The notes under the pieces: model-generated
Seen by the model: only the letters and a program-made list of their open reading frames with translations
Databases searched by the model: none
What the model was told of the DNA's origin: nothing
Shown: positions 1 through 5,264 of the stretch, piece by piece
Position numbering within the stretch: position 1 is the first letter of the stretch
Layout: every line of letters starts with the position of its first letter
From: Acidobacteriaceae bacterium
GTDB lineage: Bacteria > Acidobacteriota > Terriglobia > Terriglobales > Acidobacteriaceae
Length of the DNA: 6,273 nt
NCBI GenBank assembly: GCA_003140705.1
Contig: PLKU01000472.1
Location: 229 to 6,501, forward strand
Direction of reading: 5' to 3'
Translations under genes and position numbers: made by a program

Positions 1-3000
1 TCACCGCTTCCATCGCCAGGTCTTTTCTGCTGTTTGGCTTGCCTCCCGCGGCAAACTTGGCCACCGCGCCGCGCGGCGTTGCCTTGGACATCTGCCCGCC
101 CGTATTCGAATAAACCTCGGTGTCCAGCACCAGAACATTCACGTTCTTGCCGGAGCCGAGTACATGGTCCAGTCCGCCAAAGCCGATGTCGAATGCCCAT
201 CCGTCGCCGCCCAGGATCCACACGCTCTTGCGCACCAGGGCATCGGCAATTGCCAGCAGGTTGCGTGCATCTGAGGATTCGTTACCGGCAAGCTTGTCGC
301 GCAGGGCTATCACGCGCTCTCGCTGCTTGTTAATCTCCGCCTCTGTCTTTTGCGAGGCCCCAATCAAGTGGGCAACCAGTTCAACGCCGATCTCTTGGGC
401 AAGCCGCGTCACCAGCGTTTCAGCAAAAACCTTCTGTTGATCGAGGCCGGTTCGCATGCCAAAGCCAAACTCCGCATTGTCTTCAAACAGTGAGTTGGCC
501 CACGTCGGCCCGCGTCCCTGCGCATTGCTTGTGTAAGGCGTCGTCGGCAAATTGCCGCCGTAGATTGACGAGCAACCCGTCGCATTGGCGATGTAAAGCC
601 GGTCGCCAAACAGCTGCGTCAACAGCTTGATGTACGCCGTCTCCCCGCATCCCGAGCAGGCTCCTGAGAACTCAAACAGCGGTTGCAAAAGTTGGATATC
701 TTTCACCTGCGTGTGCGACAGCTTGTTGCGATCCGTTTCCGGAATCCCCAGGAAGAACTCCCAGTTGTCGCGCTCCGCCTCGCGCAACGGAGGTTGAGGG
801 GCCATGTTGATCGCCTTGTGGCTGGCGTCGCTCTTGCTCTTCGCGGGACACACCTCCACGCAAACCGCGCAGCCCGTGCAATCCTCAGGAGCCACCTGCA
901 GCGTGTAGTGGTCCTGGTCCATCGCTTTCCACTTGGGCTTGGCCCACTGGAAAGTCGCCGGCGCCTTGTCCCCAAGCTCCGGGCTGTACACCTTCGCGCG
1001 AATCACCGCGTGCGGGCAAACCATCACGCACTTGCCGCACTGGATGCACAGGTCCTTGTCCCAAACTGGAATGAACTGCGCAATGTTCCGCTTCTCCCAT
1101 TGCGCAGTGCCCGTTGGAAATGCTCCACCGGCCGGAATCGCACTCACCGGCAGTTGGTCTCCGTGACCCGCTGCAATCTGCCCCAGCACATTCCGCACAA
1201 ACTCCGGCGCCTTGCCGCTGATCGATGGAATCAAATCAAACTCGGACGTCGAAACCGCCGGCAGCTTCACTTTTTCCAGGTGAGCCAGCGCTGCATCCAC
1301 GGCGGCAAAGTTCTTTTCGACCACCGCGTCGCCGCGTTTGCCGTAGGTTTTCTTGATGGCTTTCTTGATCTGGGCAATGGCTTCTTCGCGCGGGAGCACG
1401 CCGCTGATCGCGAAGAAACACGCCTGCATGATGGTATTGATGCGCGTGCCCATACCCGTATCGCGCGCTACCGTGTTGCCGTCGATCACGTAGAACTCAA
1501 TCTGCTTGGCCAGCATCTCCTGCTGCGTGGCTTTGGGCAAATGGTCCCAGACCTCGGCCGCCGAGTAGGGCGAGTTGAGCAGAAACACAGCGCCCGGCAT
1601 GGCTGCTTCCACCACGTTCATCTTCTCCAGGAAGCTGAAGTTGTGACAGGCCACAAAACTGGCGCGCGTAATCAGGTAGCTTGACCGGATCGGATTCGGC
1701 CCGAACCGCAGATGCGATGTAGTCATCGACCCGGATTTCTTCGAGTCGTACACAAAGTATCCCTGCGCAAAGTTCGGTGTCTCGCTGCCGATGATCTTGA
1801 TCGAGTTCTTGTTCGCGCCCACCGTGCCGTCGGATCCAAGCCCATAAAACAGTGCGCGCACCGTCTTCGGATCCTCGGTTGAGAAGGTGGGATCGTAAGC
1901 AAGGCTCGTGTGCGTCACGTCATCGTCGATGCCAATCGTGAAGTGGTTCTTCGGAGAGGGCTTGGCCAGCTCATCGAAGATGCCCTTCACCATCGCCGGC
2001 GTAAACTCCTTCGAAGACAATCCATATCTTCCGCCGATGACCGTCGGCTTGATGGCGAAGGGCAGACCGGCGTTCTCCGCCAGCACAGTGATGATGTCCT
2101 GGTACAAAGGTTCACCCGTGGCGCCAGGCTCCTTGCACCGGTCGAGCACCGCGATCGACTTCACCGTCTCCGGCAGCACCGCCAGGAACGCGCTCGCATC
2201 GAAAGGCCTGTAAAGACGAACCTTGATCATGCCCAGCTTTTCGCCCTGCTTGTTCAGCAGGTCTACCGCTTCTTCAGCAGCTTCAGCGCCGGAGCCCATC
2301 AGCACAATCACACGCTCCGCATCGGGCGCGCCGTAGTAGTCAAACAGGTGATAGGCGCGACCGGTCTGCGCGGCAAAGCGATCCATGACCTGCTGCACGA
2401 TTCCCGGAACCGCCGCGTGGAACGGGTTGCAGGCTTCGCGAGCCTGGAAGAACACGTCCGGATTCTGCGCCGTCCCGCGGATGACCGGGCGATCGGAACT
2501 CAAAGCATTCTTGCGGTACTGAATGATGTACTTGTCCTCCACCAATGCGCGAATCGTCTCATCGCTGATGGGCAGAATCTTGCCCACTTCATGCGAGGTG
2601 CGGAAGCCGTCAAAGAAATGAATGAAAGGAATGCGGGATTCAAGGGTGGCGATCTGCGCCACCAGCGCCATGTCGGCAACTTCCTGCACGGAGTTCGATG
2701 CCAGCATCGCCCACCCGGTCGACCGGCAGGCCATCACGTCGGAGTGGTCGCCAAAGATCGACAGCGCATGAGTGGCCAGCGTCCGGGCCGTCACGTGCAT
2801 CGTCGCCGGGGTCAGTTCACCGGCAATCTTGAACATGTTGGGAATCATCAGCAGCAAGCCCTGCGATGCCGTGAAAGTGGTCCCGAATGCACCAGCCTGC
2901 AGCGCGCCGTGCAGCGCACCTGCGGCTCCGCCTTCGCTCTGCAACTCCTCCACCACGGGCAATGCGCCCCAAATATTTTTCTTCCCTTCCGAGCGCCACT

Positions 3001-3127
3001 GATCAGCCCACTCGGCCATCGGCGAAGACGGGGTAATCGGGTAAATTGCGACCACTTCGGAGAGACGATAGGCCACCGAGGCGGCTGCCTCGTTCCCATC
3101 AAGAATCACCATTTTCTGTTCACTCAT
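1..3127 (-). CDS. nifJ: Pyruvate:ferredoxin (flavodoxin) oxidoreductase, 3' end cut by window edge
   Basis: Single-chain PFOR, a cytoplasmic enzyme that converts pyruvate and CoA to acetyl-CoA and CO2 while reducing ferredoxin or flavodoxin. The frame is open from the ATG at 3125-3127 to base 1, giving 1042 residues; the family is about 1200, so the C-terminus is missing. The N-terminal thiamine-diphosphate/pyruvate domain shows YPITP with T31, E64 in QSEGG and R114 in VTAR, at the same numbers as I recall for the Desulfovibrio africanus enzyme. A transketolase C-like domain follows, then the gamma-type domain (SGSMTTSHLRFG near residue 465) and the EKR linker near 600. Two ferredoxin motifs have C694/697/700/704 and C750/753/756/760. 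C824, C827 and C852 are proximal-cluster ligands; the fourth lies beyond the edge. The second TPP motif is GDGWAFDIGFGG near 974-985, followed by NTGGQMSK. The start is supported by TGAGG at 3136-3140, 8 nt upstream. Function is secure; it could equally be named por. Confidence 0.97.
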   Translation of the reverse strand, partial: MSEQKMVILDGNEAAASVAYRLSEVVAIYPITPSSPMAEWADQWRSEGKKNIWGALPVVEELQSEGGAAGALHGALQAGAFGTTFTASQGLLLMIPNMFKIAGELTPATMHVTARTLATHALSIFGDHSDVMACRSTGWAMLASNSVQEVADMALVAQIATLESRIPFIHFFDGFRTSHEVGKILPISDETIRALVEDKYIIQYRKNALSSDRPVIRGTAQNPDVFFQAREACNPFHAAVPGIVQQVMDRFAAQTGRAYHLFDYYGAPDAERVIVLMGSGAEAAEEAVDLLNKQGEKLGMIKVRLYRPFDASAFLAVLPETVKSIAVLDRCKEPGATGEPLYQDIITVLAENAGLPFAIKPTVIGGRYGLSSKEFTPAMVKGIFDELAKPSPKNHFTIGIDDDVTHTSLAYDPTFSTEDPKTVRALFYGLGSDGTVGANKNSIKIIGSETPNFAQGYFVYDSKKSGSMTTSHLRFGPNPIRSSYLITRASFVACHNFSFLEKMNVVEAAMPGAVFLLNSPYSAAEVWDHLPKATQQEMLAKQIEFYVIDGNTVARDTGMGTRINTIMQACFFAISGVLPREEAIAQIKKAIKKTYGKRGDAVVEKNFAAVDAALAHLEKVKLPAVSTSEFDLIPSISGKAPEFVRNVLGQIAAGHGDQLPVSAIPAGGAFPTGTAQWEKRNIAQFIPVWDKDLCIQCGKCVMVCPHAVIRAKVYSPELGDKAPATFQWAKPKWKAMDQDHYTLQVAPEDCTGCAVCVEVCPAKSKSDASHKAINMAPQPPLREAERDNWEFFLGIPETDRNKLSHTQVKDIQLLQPLFEFSGACSGCGETAYIKLLTQLFGDRLYIANATGCSSIYGGNLPTTPYTSNAQGRGPTWANSLFEDNAEFGFGMRTGLDQQKVFAETLVTRLAQEIGVELVAHLIGASQKTEAEINKQRERVIALRDKLAGNESSDARNLLAIADALVRKSVWILGGDGWAFDIGFGGLDHVLGSGKNVNVLVLDTEVYSNTGGQMSKATPRGAVAKFAAGGKPNSRKDLAMEAV

Positions 3128-3298
3128 TCGCTTTGCCTCATAGCGCGGCCTGGAGAATTCAACCGCTGGAATGAGTCTCGTATGAAGGGGTTAGCGCCGC
3201 TGTGACGAGAGACACACGGCGGGAGGCAATCCCACATTATGAATAGTCCGTATCTAAATCCAAATACTGCCGAGCTCGCGCTTTTAGTCAGCCCTGAC
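3128..3298 (-). promoter_or_regulatory. nifJ upstream region with candidate promoter
   Basis: This is the gap between the repaired end of the ankyrin gene and the nifJ start. On the minus strand a CATAAT hexamer (3236-3241) could be a -10 element, with no convincing -35 hexamer 16-18 bp upstream, as is common for activator-dependent promoters. A transcript from there would start near 3229 and carry a leader of about 100 nt containing the hairpin at 3195-3221. Just upstream, GATTTAGAT (3252-3260 in reverse) repeats the core of the CRP/FNR-like site found before feoA, but its flanking arms are not symmetric. I see no T-tract terminator for the ankyrin gene here. All promoter calls are by eye. 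Confidence 0.3.
3195..3221 (-). other. Strong hairpin in the nifJ leader
   Basis: Nine base pairs (CGCCG plus TGTG pairing with CACA plus CGGCG) form with a single bulged base at 3200 and an 8-nt loop at 3205-3212. No run of T follows on either strand, so it does not look like an intrinsic terminator. It sits about 70 nt upstream of the nifJ start codon and about 8 nt after the predicted transcription start. It might stabilise the mRNA 5' end or be a protein-binding dyad in DNA. Confidence 0.4.
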
Positions 3299-4167
3299 TC
3301 AGGATGGCCGCGCAAGCGCTGAACGAAGAATCTTGATCGTCTCTTCCAGGTGCTTTCGCCCAATCGGGCGAACCGAGAAATACGTCTCCGCGCCCTTCCC
3401 TGTCTGCAATATCGCCTCATCAAGGGGCGTGCGTCCGTCACTATTTCGAATGCCGGGTCTGCACCAGAATCGAGCAGAATTTCAACGAACTCGGTGGGAT
3501 CAAGGACGATCCGGCTCGTAATGGCGCAATGCATCGGCGTGTTGCCACCATCATTCAGCCAGTTTGGATTCGCTCCGTGATCGAGCAGCACACGCGTAAC
3601 GTCCGTTGAAGCCACCATCGCCGCGGGTCTCCAGGCATGGCCGTCGTACGGCGCGAAATCGACAACAGCGCCATGCTTGAACAAGATCTCCGCCGACTTC
3701 GGTTGTTGCCCATAGGCCGACCAACCCAGCGGAGATTCACCGGTCGTCAAATCGTTCGCGTTCTTTCGATCACTCTTCAAAATCTGGCGGAGCGTGTCGT
3801 GCATCCCGTAGACTGCCGCCGCGCACACGTCGGGCTCAGCACCGGCGTCCAGCAGAATCTTCGCGAAATCATCGTGATCCAGTTCGAAACAGTCATGCAA
3901 CGGCAACCGGCCGTCGGCGTTGCGCACATTCAGGTCAACCCCGCGTTCAATCAGCAGTCGCACCACGTCGACCTTGGCTTCCGCGATTGCCAGGTGAATC
4001 ATGCGCATGGCGTGCGCGTCGCCGGGCTGTACGCCTTGATTCGGATCGGTTCCTGCATTGATCAGATCCGGTTCGCTATCCAATATCTTTTCGATTGTCT
4101 GCAGGTCGCCTGCGCAGATTGCATCGGCGAGTTGCCGCACAAATTCTTTTCGAGACGTACGGCCCAT
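3299..4167 (-). CDS. Ankyrin-repeat protein with a one-base frameshift near the C-terminus
   Basis: A cytoplasmic ankyrin-repeat protein with no signal peptide or membrane segment. Such repeats mediate protein-protein contacts; the partner is unknown. The start at 4167 has GGAGGG (4175-4180) 7 nt upstream. Repeats are visible at about residues 12-45 (AICAGDLQTIEKIL), 56-82 (HLAIAEAKVDVVRLLIERG), 85-112 (DGRLPLHDC, ILLDAGAEPD), 145-168 (ESPLGWSA, EILFKHGA), 180-204 (VTRVLLDHGANPN) and 208-238 (GNTPMHCAI, LLDSGADP). After E241 the frame becomes Arg-rich and non-ankyrin and runs on to 3124, touching nifJ. One extra A in the run read at 3444-3446 instead gives NSDGRTPLDEA, a textbook ankyrin start, and a 289-residue protein ending at TGA 3299-3301. 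I therefore place the ancestral end at 3299. The frameshift may be a true mutation or a sequencing error. Cytoplasmic regulation or scaffolding is only a guess. Confidence 0.8.
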
Positions 4168-4254
4168 CGCTCAACCCTCCATCAAATCAATCGGCGGCGG
4201 TTGGCCCGCCCCAATTCCAGCAAACAACATCCGGAACCCAATTCTTGACGCACT

Positions 4255-4284
4255 TTTATATCGGCAATCTTGCGAAATCGTGAA
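4255..4284 (-). promoter_or_regulatory. Candidate sigma70-like promoter of the ankyrin gene
   Basis: On the minus strand TTCACG (4279-4284) and TATAAA (4255-4260) are separated by 18 bp, matching the consensus hexamers at 4/6 and 5/6 positions. Transcription would start near 4248, leaving a leader of about 80 nt before the ATG at 4167. The -35 lies in a small dyad, GTGAA/TTCAC (4280-4296), which could also act as a weak 3' hairpin for the upstream 97-codon gene. Confidence 0.4.
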
Positions 4285-4317
4285 GTCAGAGTTCACCCGA
4301 ACCAAAACCATCTGCCG

Positions 4318-4611
4318 CTAAACTCGCCCGGTCAACCCATCCACCAGCGCTTCCCACTCGGCATCCAGCGTCGGCCGGTGAAATCCGTGGCCGGCCTTCT
4401 TGTACCAATAGTCGGCGTTCCACGCCTCGCCCTCTTTGCGGTGCAGGTAGGCATGAACAGCCATTCCGTCCTGCGTCTCAAGTTCATCCACAAGCGCATG
4501 CGCCTGGGCCCAATCCCCCTTGGCGTCCCACCACAGCGCCGCCAGTGTCAAGGGCAGCCCGCCAGGCGGCTCTTCGCCGGTCAGGGATGCTCGGAACTCT
4601 TTGGAATCCAT
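4318..4611 (-). CDS. Small conserved hypothetical protein (97 residues)
   Basis: A soluble, acidic, tryptophan-rich small protein with no signal peptide, membrane segment or cysteine. Visible features are PPGGLPLTLAALWWDAKGDW (residues 15-34), a helix with AHALVDELE, then VHAYLHRKEGEAWNADYWYKKAG (52-74) and a C-terminal helix around EWEALVDGL. Tryptophans are at 27, 28, 34, 64, 69 and 86. The general look (WWDAKGDW, YLHRKEGE.NA.YWY.KAG) is of a widespread small family known to me only as hypothetical; the YWYKKAG stretch recalls Sel1/TPR-type helix pairs, but I do not assign it to them. The start at 4611 has no good Shine-Dalgarno sequence; a weak GATACA -10-like hexamer ends 8 nt before the ATG, so a leaderless message is possible. 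It is divergent from feoA and co-directional with the ankyrin gene 150 bp downstream. Function unknown. Confidence 0.75.
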   Translation of the reverse strand: MDSKEFRASLTGEEPPGGLPLTLAALWWDAKGDWAQAHALVDELETQDGMAVHAYLHRKEGEAWNADYWYKKAGHGFHRPTLDAEWEALVDGLTGRV

Positions 4612-4665
4612 GGAACGGTTGTATCACCCACTTTTTTCTCCCGGCAATAGCTTTCGACGAACCAA

Positions 4666-4681
4666 TGTGATTTAGATCACT
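4666..4681. promoter_or_regulatory. CRP/FNR-family binding-site-like dyad
   Basis: TGTGA-TTTAGA-TCACT matches the CRP pattern TGTGA-N6-TCACA at 9 of 10 conserved positions; the inner core GTGAT-TTAG-ATCAC is a perfect 5-bp dyad, close also to the FNR pattern. It lies in the divergent gap. For the plus strand, a TATGAA -10-like hexamer at 4703-4708 would put a start near 4715, with the site centred about 41.5 bp upstream, the classic class II activator position. It could also serve the minus-strand 97-codon gene. Which family member binds cannot be told from the sequence. Confidence 0.5.
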
Positions 4682-4709
4682 TCCGCTAAAACGCCACACT
4701 GATATGAAA

Positions 4710-4786
4710 GTCTCATCGTTCCGATGAAAGACAAAGAGGCTGGGCAAGTGAGCCGCTGAAGGGACGGTGACAGGTCAGTCGTTACC
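4710..4786 (+). other. Possible structured 5' leader upstream of feoA
   Basis: If transcription begins near 4715 or slightly earlier, the RNA could form three successive hairpins: TCATCG/CGATGA (4713-4718 with 4722-4727, loop TTC, extended by GTC/GAC across a two-base bulge); GGCT/AGCC (4738-4741 with 4751-4754); and GGTGAC/GTTACC (4766-4771 with 4781-4786, one G-U pair, 9-nt loop). A GGAGG Shine-Dalgarno-like sequence follows at 4794-4798. ATGAAAG also repeats directly at 4704-4710 and 4724-4730. I compared it from memory with the cobalamin, c-di-GMP, Moco, TPP and fluoride motifs and saw no match; I do not remember the NiCo/Fe(II) consensus well enough to rule it in or out. Helices this short also occur by chance. 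Confidence 0.25.
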
Positions 4787-4793
4787 CCGCCCC

Positions 4794-4798
4794 GGAGG
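4794..4798 (+). promoter_or_regulatory. Shine-Dalgarno for an alternative upstream feoA start (ATG 4806)
   Basis: GGAGG lies 7 nt before an ATG at 4806 that is in frame with feoA and would add 51 residues. The added peptide (MRLLRRKVVEAAVCNPDQIG...) has no FeoA-like character and its DNA contains the proximal promoter and tandem operator. It may be a genuine long-form start used by a transcript from the distal promoter, or a coincidence. Confidence 0.35.
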
Positions 4799-4843
4799 TT
4801 AACCCATGCGCTTGCTTCGCCGAAAAGTTGTAGAGGCCGCCGT

Positions 4844-4873
4844 TTGCAACCCAGACCAAATTGGTCGTATACT
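4844..4873 (+). promoter_or_regulatory. Candidate proximal feoAB promoter
   Basis: TTGCAA (4844-4849) and TATACT (4868-4873) are spaced by 18 bp, matching the sigma70 hexamers at 4/6 and 5/6. Transcription would start near 4880, about 80 nt before the preferred feoA start. The first dyad of the tandem operator fills the spacer and the second covers the predicted start point, the arrangement expected for repression. Confidence 0.5.
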
Positions 4874-4894
4874 GATATCCGACCAATCCGGTCG
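4854..4894 (+). promoter_or_regulatory. Tandem dyad operator over the feoAB promoter
   Basis: Two 13-bp dyads, GACCAAATTGGTC (4854-4866) and GACCAATCCGGTC (4881-4893), are identical at 10 of 13 positions and have centres 27 bp apart. The first is perfect around a central A; the second keeps GACC/GGTC arms, extending to CGACC/GGTCG. Between them, ATTGGTCG (4860-4867) and CGACCAAT (4880-4887) are also exact inverted repeats. The position over the -10 suggests a dimeric repressor. For an iron-uptake operon, Fur, a DtxR/MntR-like protein or an Rrf2-family (IscR/RirA-like) protein are logical. The sequence does not look like the classic Fur or DtxR box, so Rrf2 type is my leading but unproven guess. 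Confidence 0.5.
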
Positions 4895-4898
4895 TAGT

Positions 4899-4919
4899 TT
4901 TCGTTTCGTGTTTCGTTTC
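4899..4919 (+). repeat. Short direct repeat TTTCGTTTC in feoA leader
   Basis: TTTCGTTTC occurs at 4899-4907 and 4911-4919, a 12-bp period, within a T-rich stretch that would be unpaired in the mRNA leader. It may simply be low-complexity sequence. Confidence 0.45.
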
Positions 4920-4921
4920 AA

Positions 4922-4944
4922 GGTTCTGCCCTTTCGGCAGACCC
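4922..4944 (+). other. Hairpin immediately before the feoA Shine-Dalgarno
   Basis: TCTGCC (4925-4930) pairs with GGCAGA (4936-4941) around a 5-nt loop; after a T/C mismatch GG (4922-4923) pairs with CC (4943-4944). The stem ends one base before the AGGAG at 4946-4950. It may keep the ribosome site exposed or be a translational control point; it is not a terminator, as no T-run follows. Confidence 0.35.
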
Positions 4945-4945
4945 C

Positions 4946-4950
4946 AGGAG
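4946..4950 (+). promoter_or_regulatory. Shine-Dalgarno deciding the preferred feoA start (TTG 4959)
   Basis: AGGAG is placed 8 nt before TTG 4959-4961, which begins the protein exactly where FeoA similarity starts (MSVLSELKVGETG). This, with the promoter lying inside the longer frame, is why I prefer 4959 over 4806. Confidence 0.6.
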
Positions 4951-4958
4951 CAAGGCTG

Positions 4959-5264
4959 TTGAGCGTGCTGAGCGAGTTGAAGGTCGGTGAAACCGGAGTG
5001 CTGGTGTCACTCGATCTTCCCGAGTCCGTCCAGAACCACCTGATGCATATGGGGTTCGTCCCAGATGCCCTAGTCACGGCTCTGCGCCGCGCTCCTGCCG
5101 GCGACCCCACGGTTTATGGTGTGGACGGCATGGAGATTGCTCTCCGCCACAAGACCGCTGAAGCCATCCGCGTCCGTTCCGCCGAAAATGGCATTACCGG
5201 CGACATGGAATCCGACGTAGACACCAGTTTTGACATCCCCGGGCTGACCGAGGCTGCGCAATGA
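4959..5264 (+). CDS. feoA: Ferrous iron transport protein A (FeoA, SH3-like)
   Basis: Small cytoplasmic partner of the ferrous-iron transporter FeoB, thought to bind FeoB and affect its activity. The 101-residue product has the FeoA order: LSELKVGETGVLVSL (residues 4-18), a helix with NHLMHMGFVPDALV (26-39), and a strand-rich end with GDPTVYGVDGMEIALRHKTAEAIRV (48-72). This is the usual 75-90 residue core plus an acidic, low-similarity tail of about 29 residues (RSAENGITGDMES...). The start is TTG 4959 with AGGAG 8 nt upstream; an in-frame ATG at 4806 with GGAGG would give 152 residues, and an automatic caller may choose it. The stop overlaps the feoB start as ATGA, implying translational coupling. 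Regulation probably acts through the tandem dyads at 4854-4894 and the CRP/FNR-like site further upstream. Family assignment is firm; the start less so. Confidence 0.9.
   Translation: MSVLSELKVGETGVLVSLDLPESVQNHLMHMGFVPDALVTALRRAPAGDPTVYGVDGMEIALRHKTAEAIRVRSAENGITGDMESDVDTSFDIPGLTEAAQ

Noticed and set aside
683..1684. Long plus-strand open frame of 333 codons
   Set aside because: It is antisense to the strongly supported nifJ coding sequence. Its product is His/Arg/Leu-rich without recognisable domains, as expected for a shadow frame in GC-rich DNA.
3124..3130. Apparent ATGA translational coupling between the ankyrin frame and nifJ
   Set aside because: The frame reaches 3124 only after the frameshift; the repaired gene stops at 3299, and nifJ has its own Shine-Dalgarno.
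1910..3205. Long plus-strand open frame of 431 codons
   Set aside because: Also antisense to nifJ, with Arg/His-rich product and no motifs; it runs past the nifJ start by chance.
3285..3300. AGTCA/TGACT dyad as a terminator of the ankyrin gene
   Set aside because: Only five pairs around a 4-base loop, and no T-run follows on the minus strand.
3637..4248. Plus-strand open frame of 203 codons
   Set aside because: Antisense shadow of the ankyrin gene, whose repeats and Shine-Dalgarno are convincing on the other strand.
4700..4800. Known riboswitch class (cobalamin, c-di-GMP, Moco)
   Set aside because: The conserved core sequences of these classes as I know them are absent; kept only as an unassigned candidate leader.
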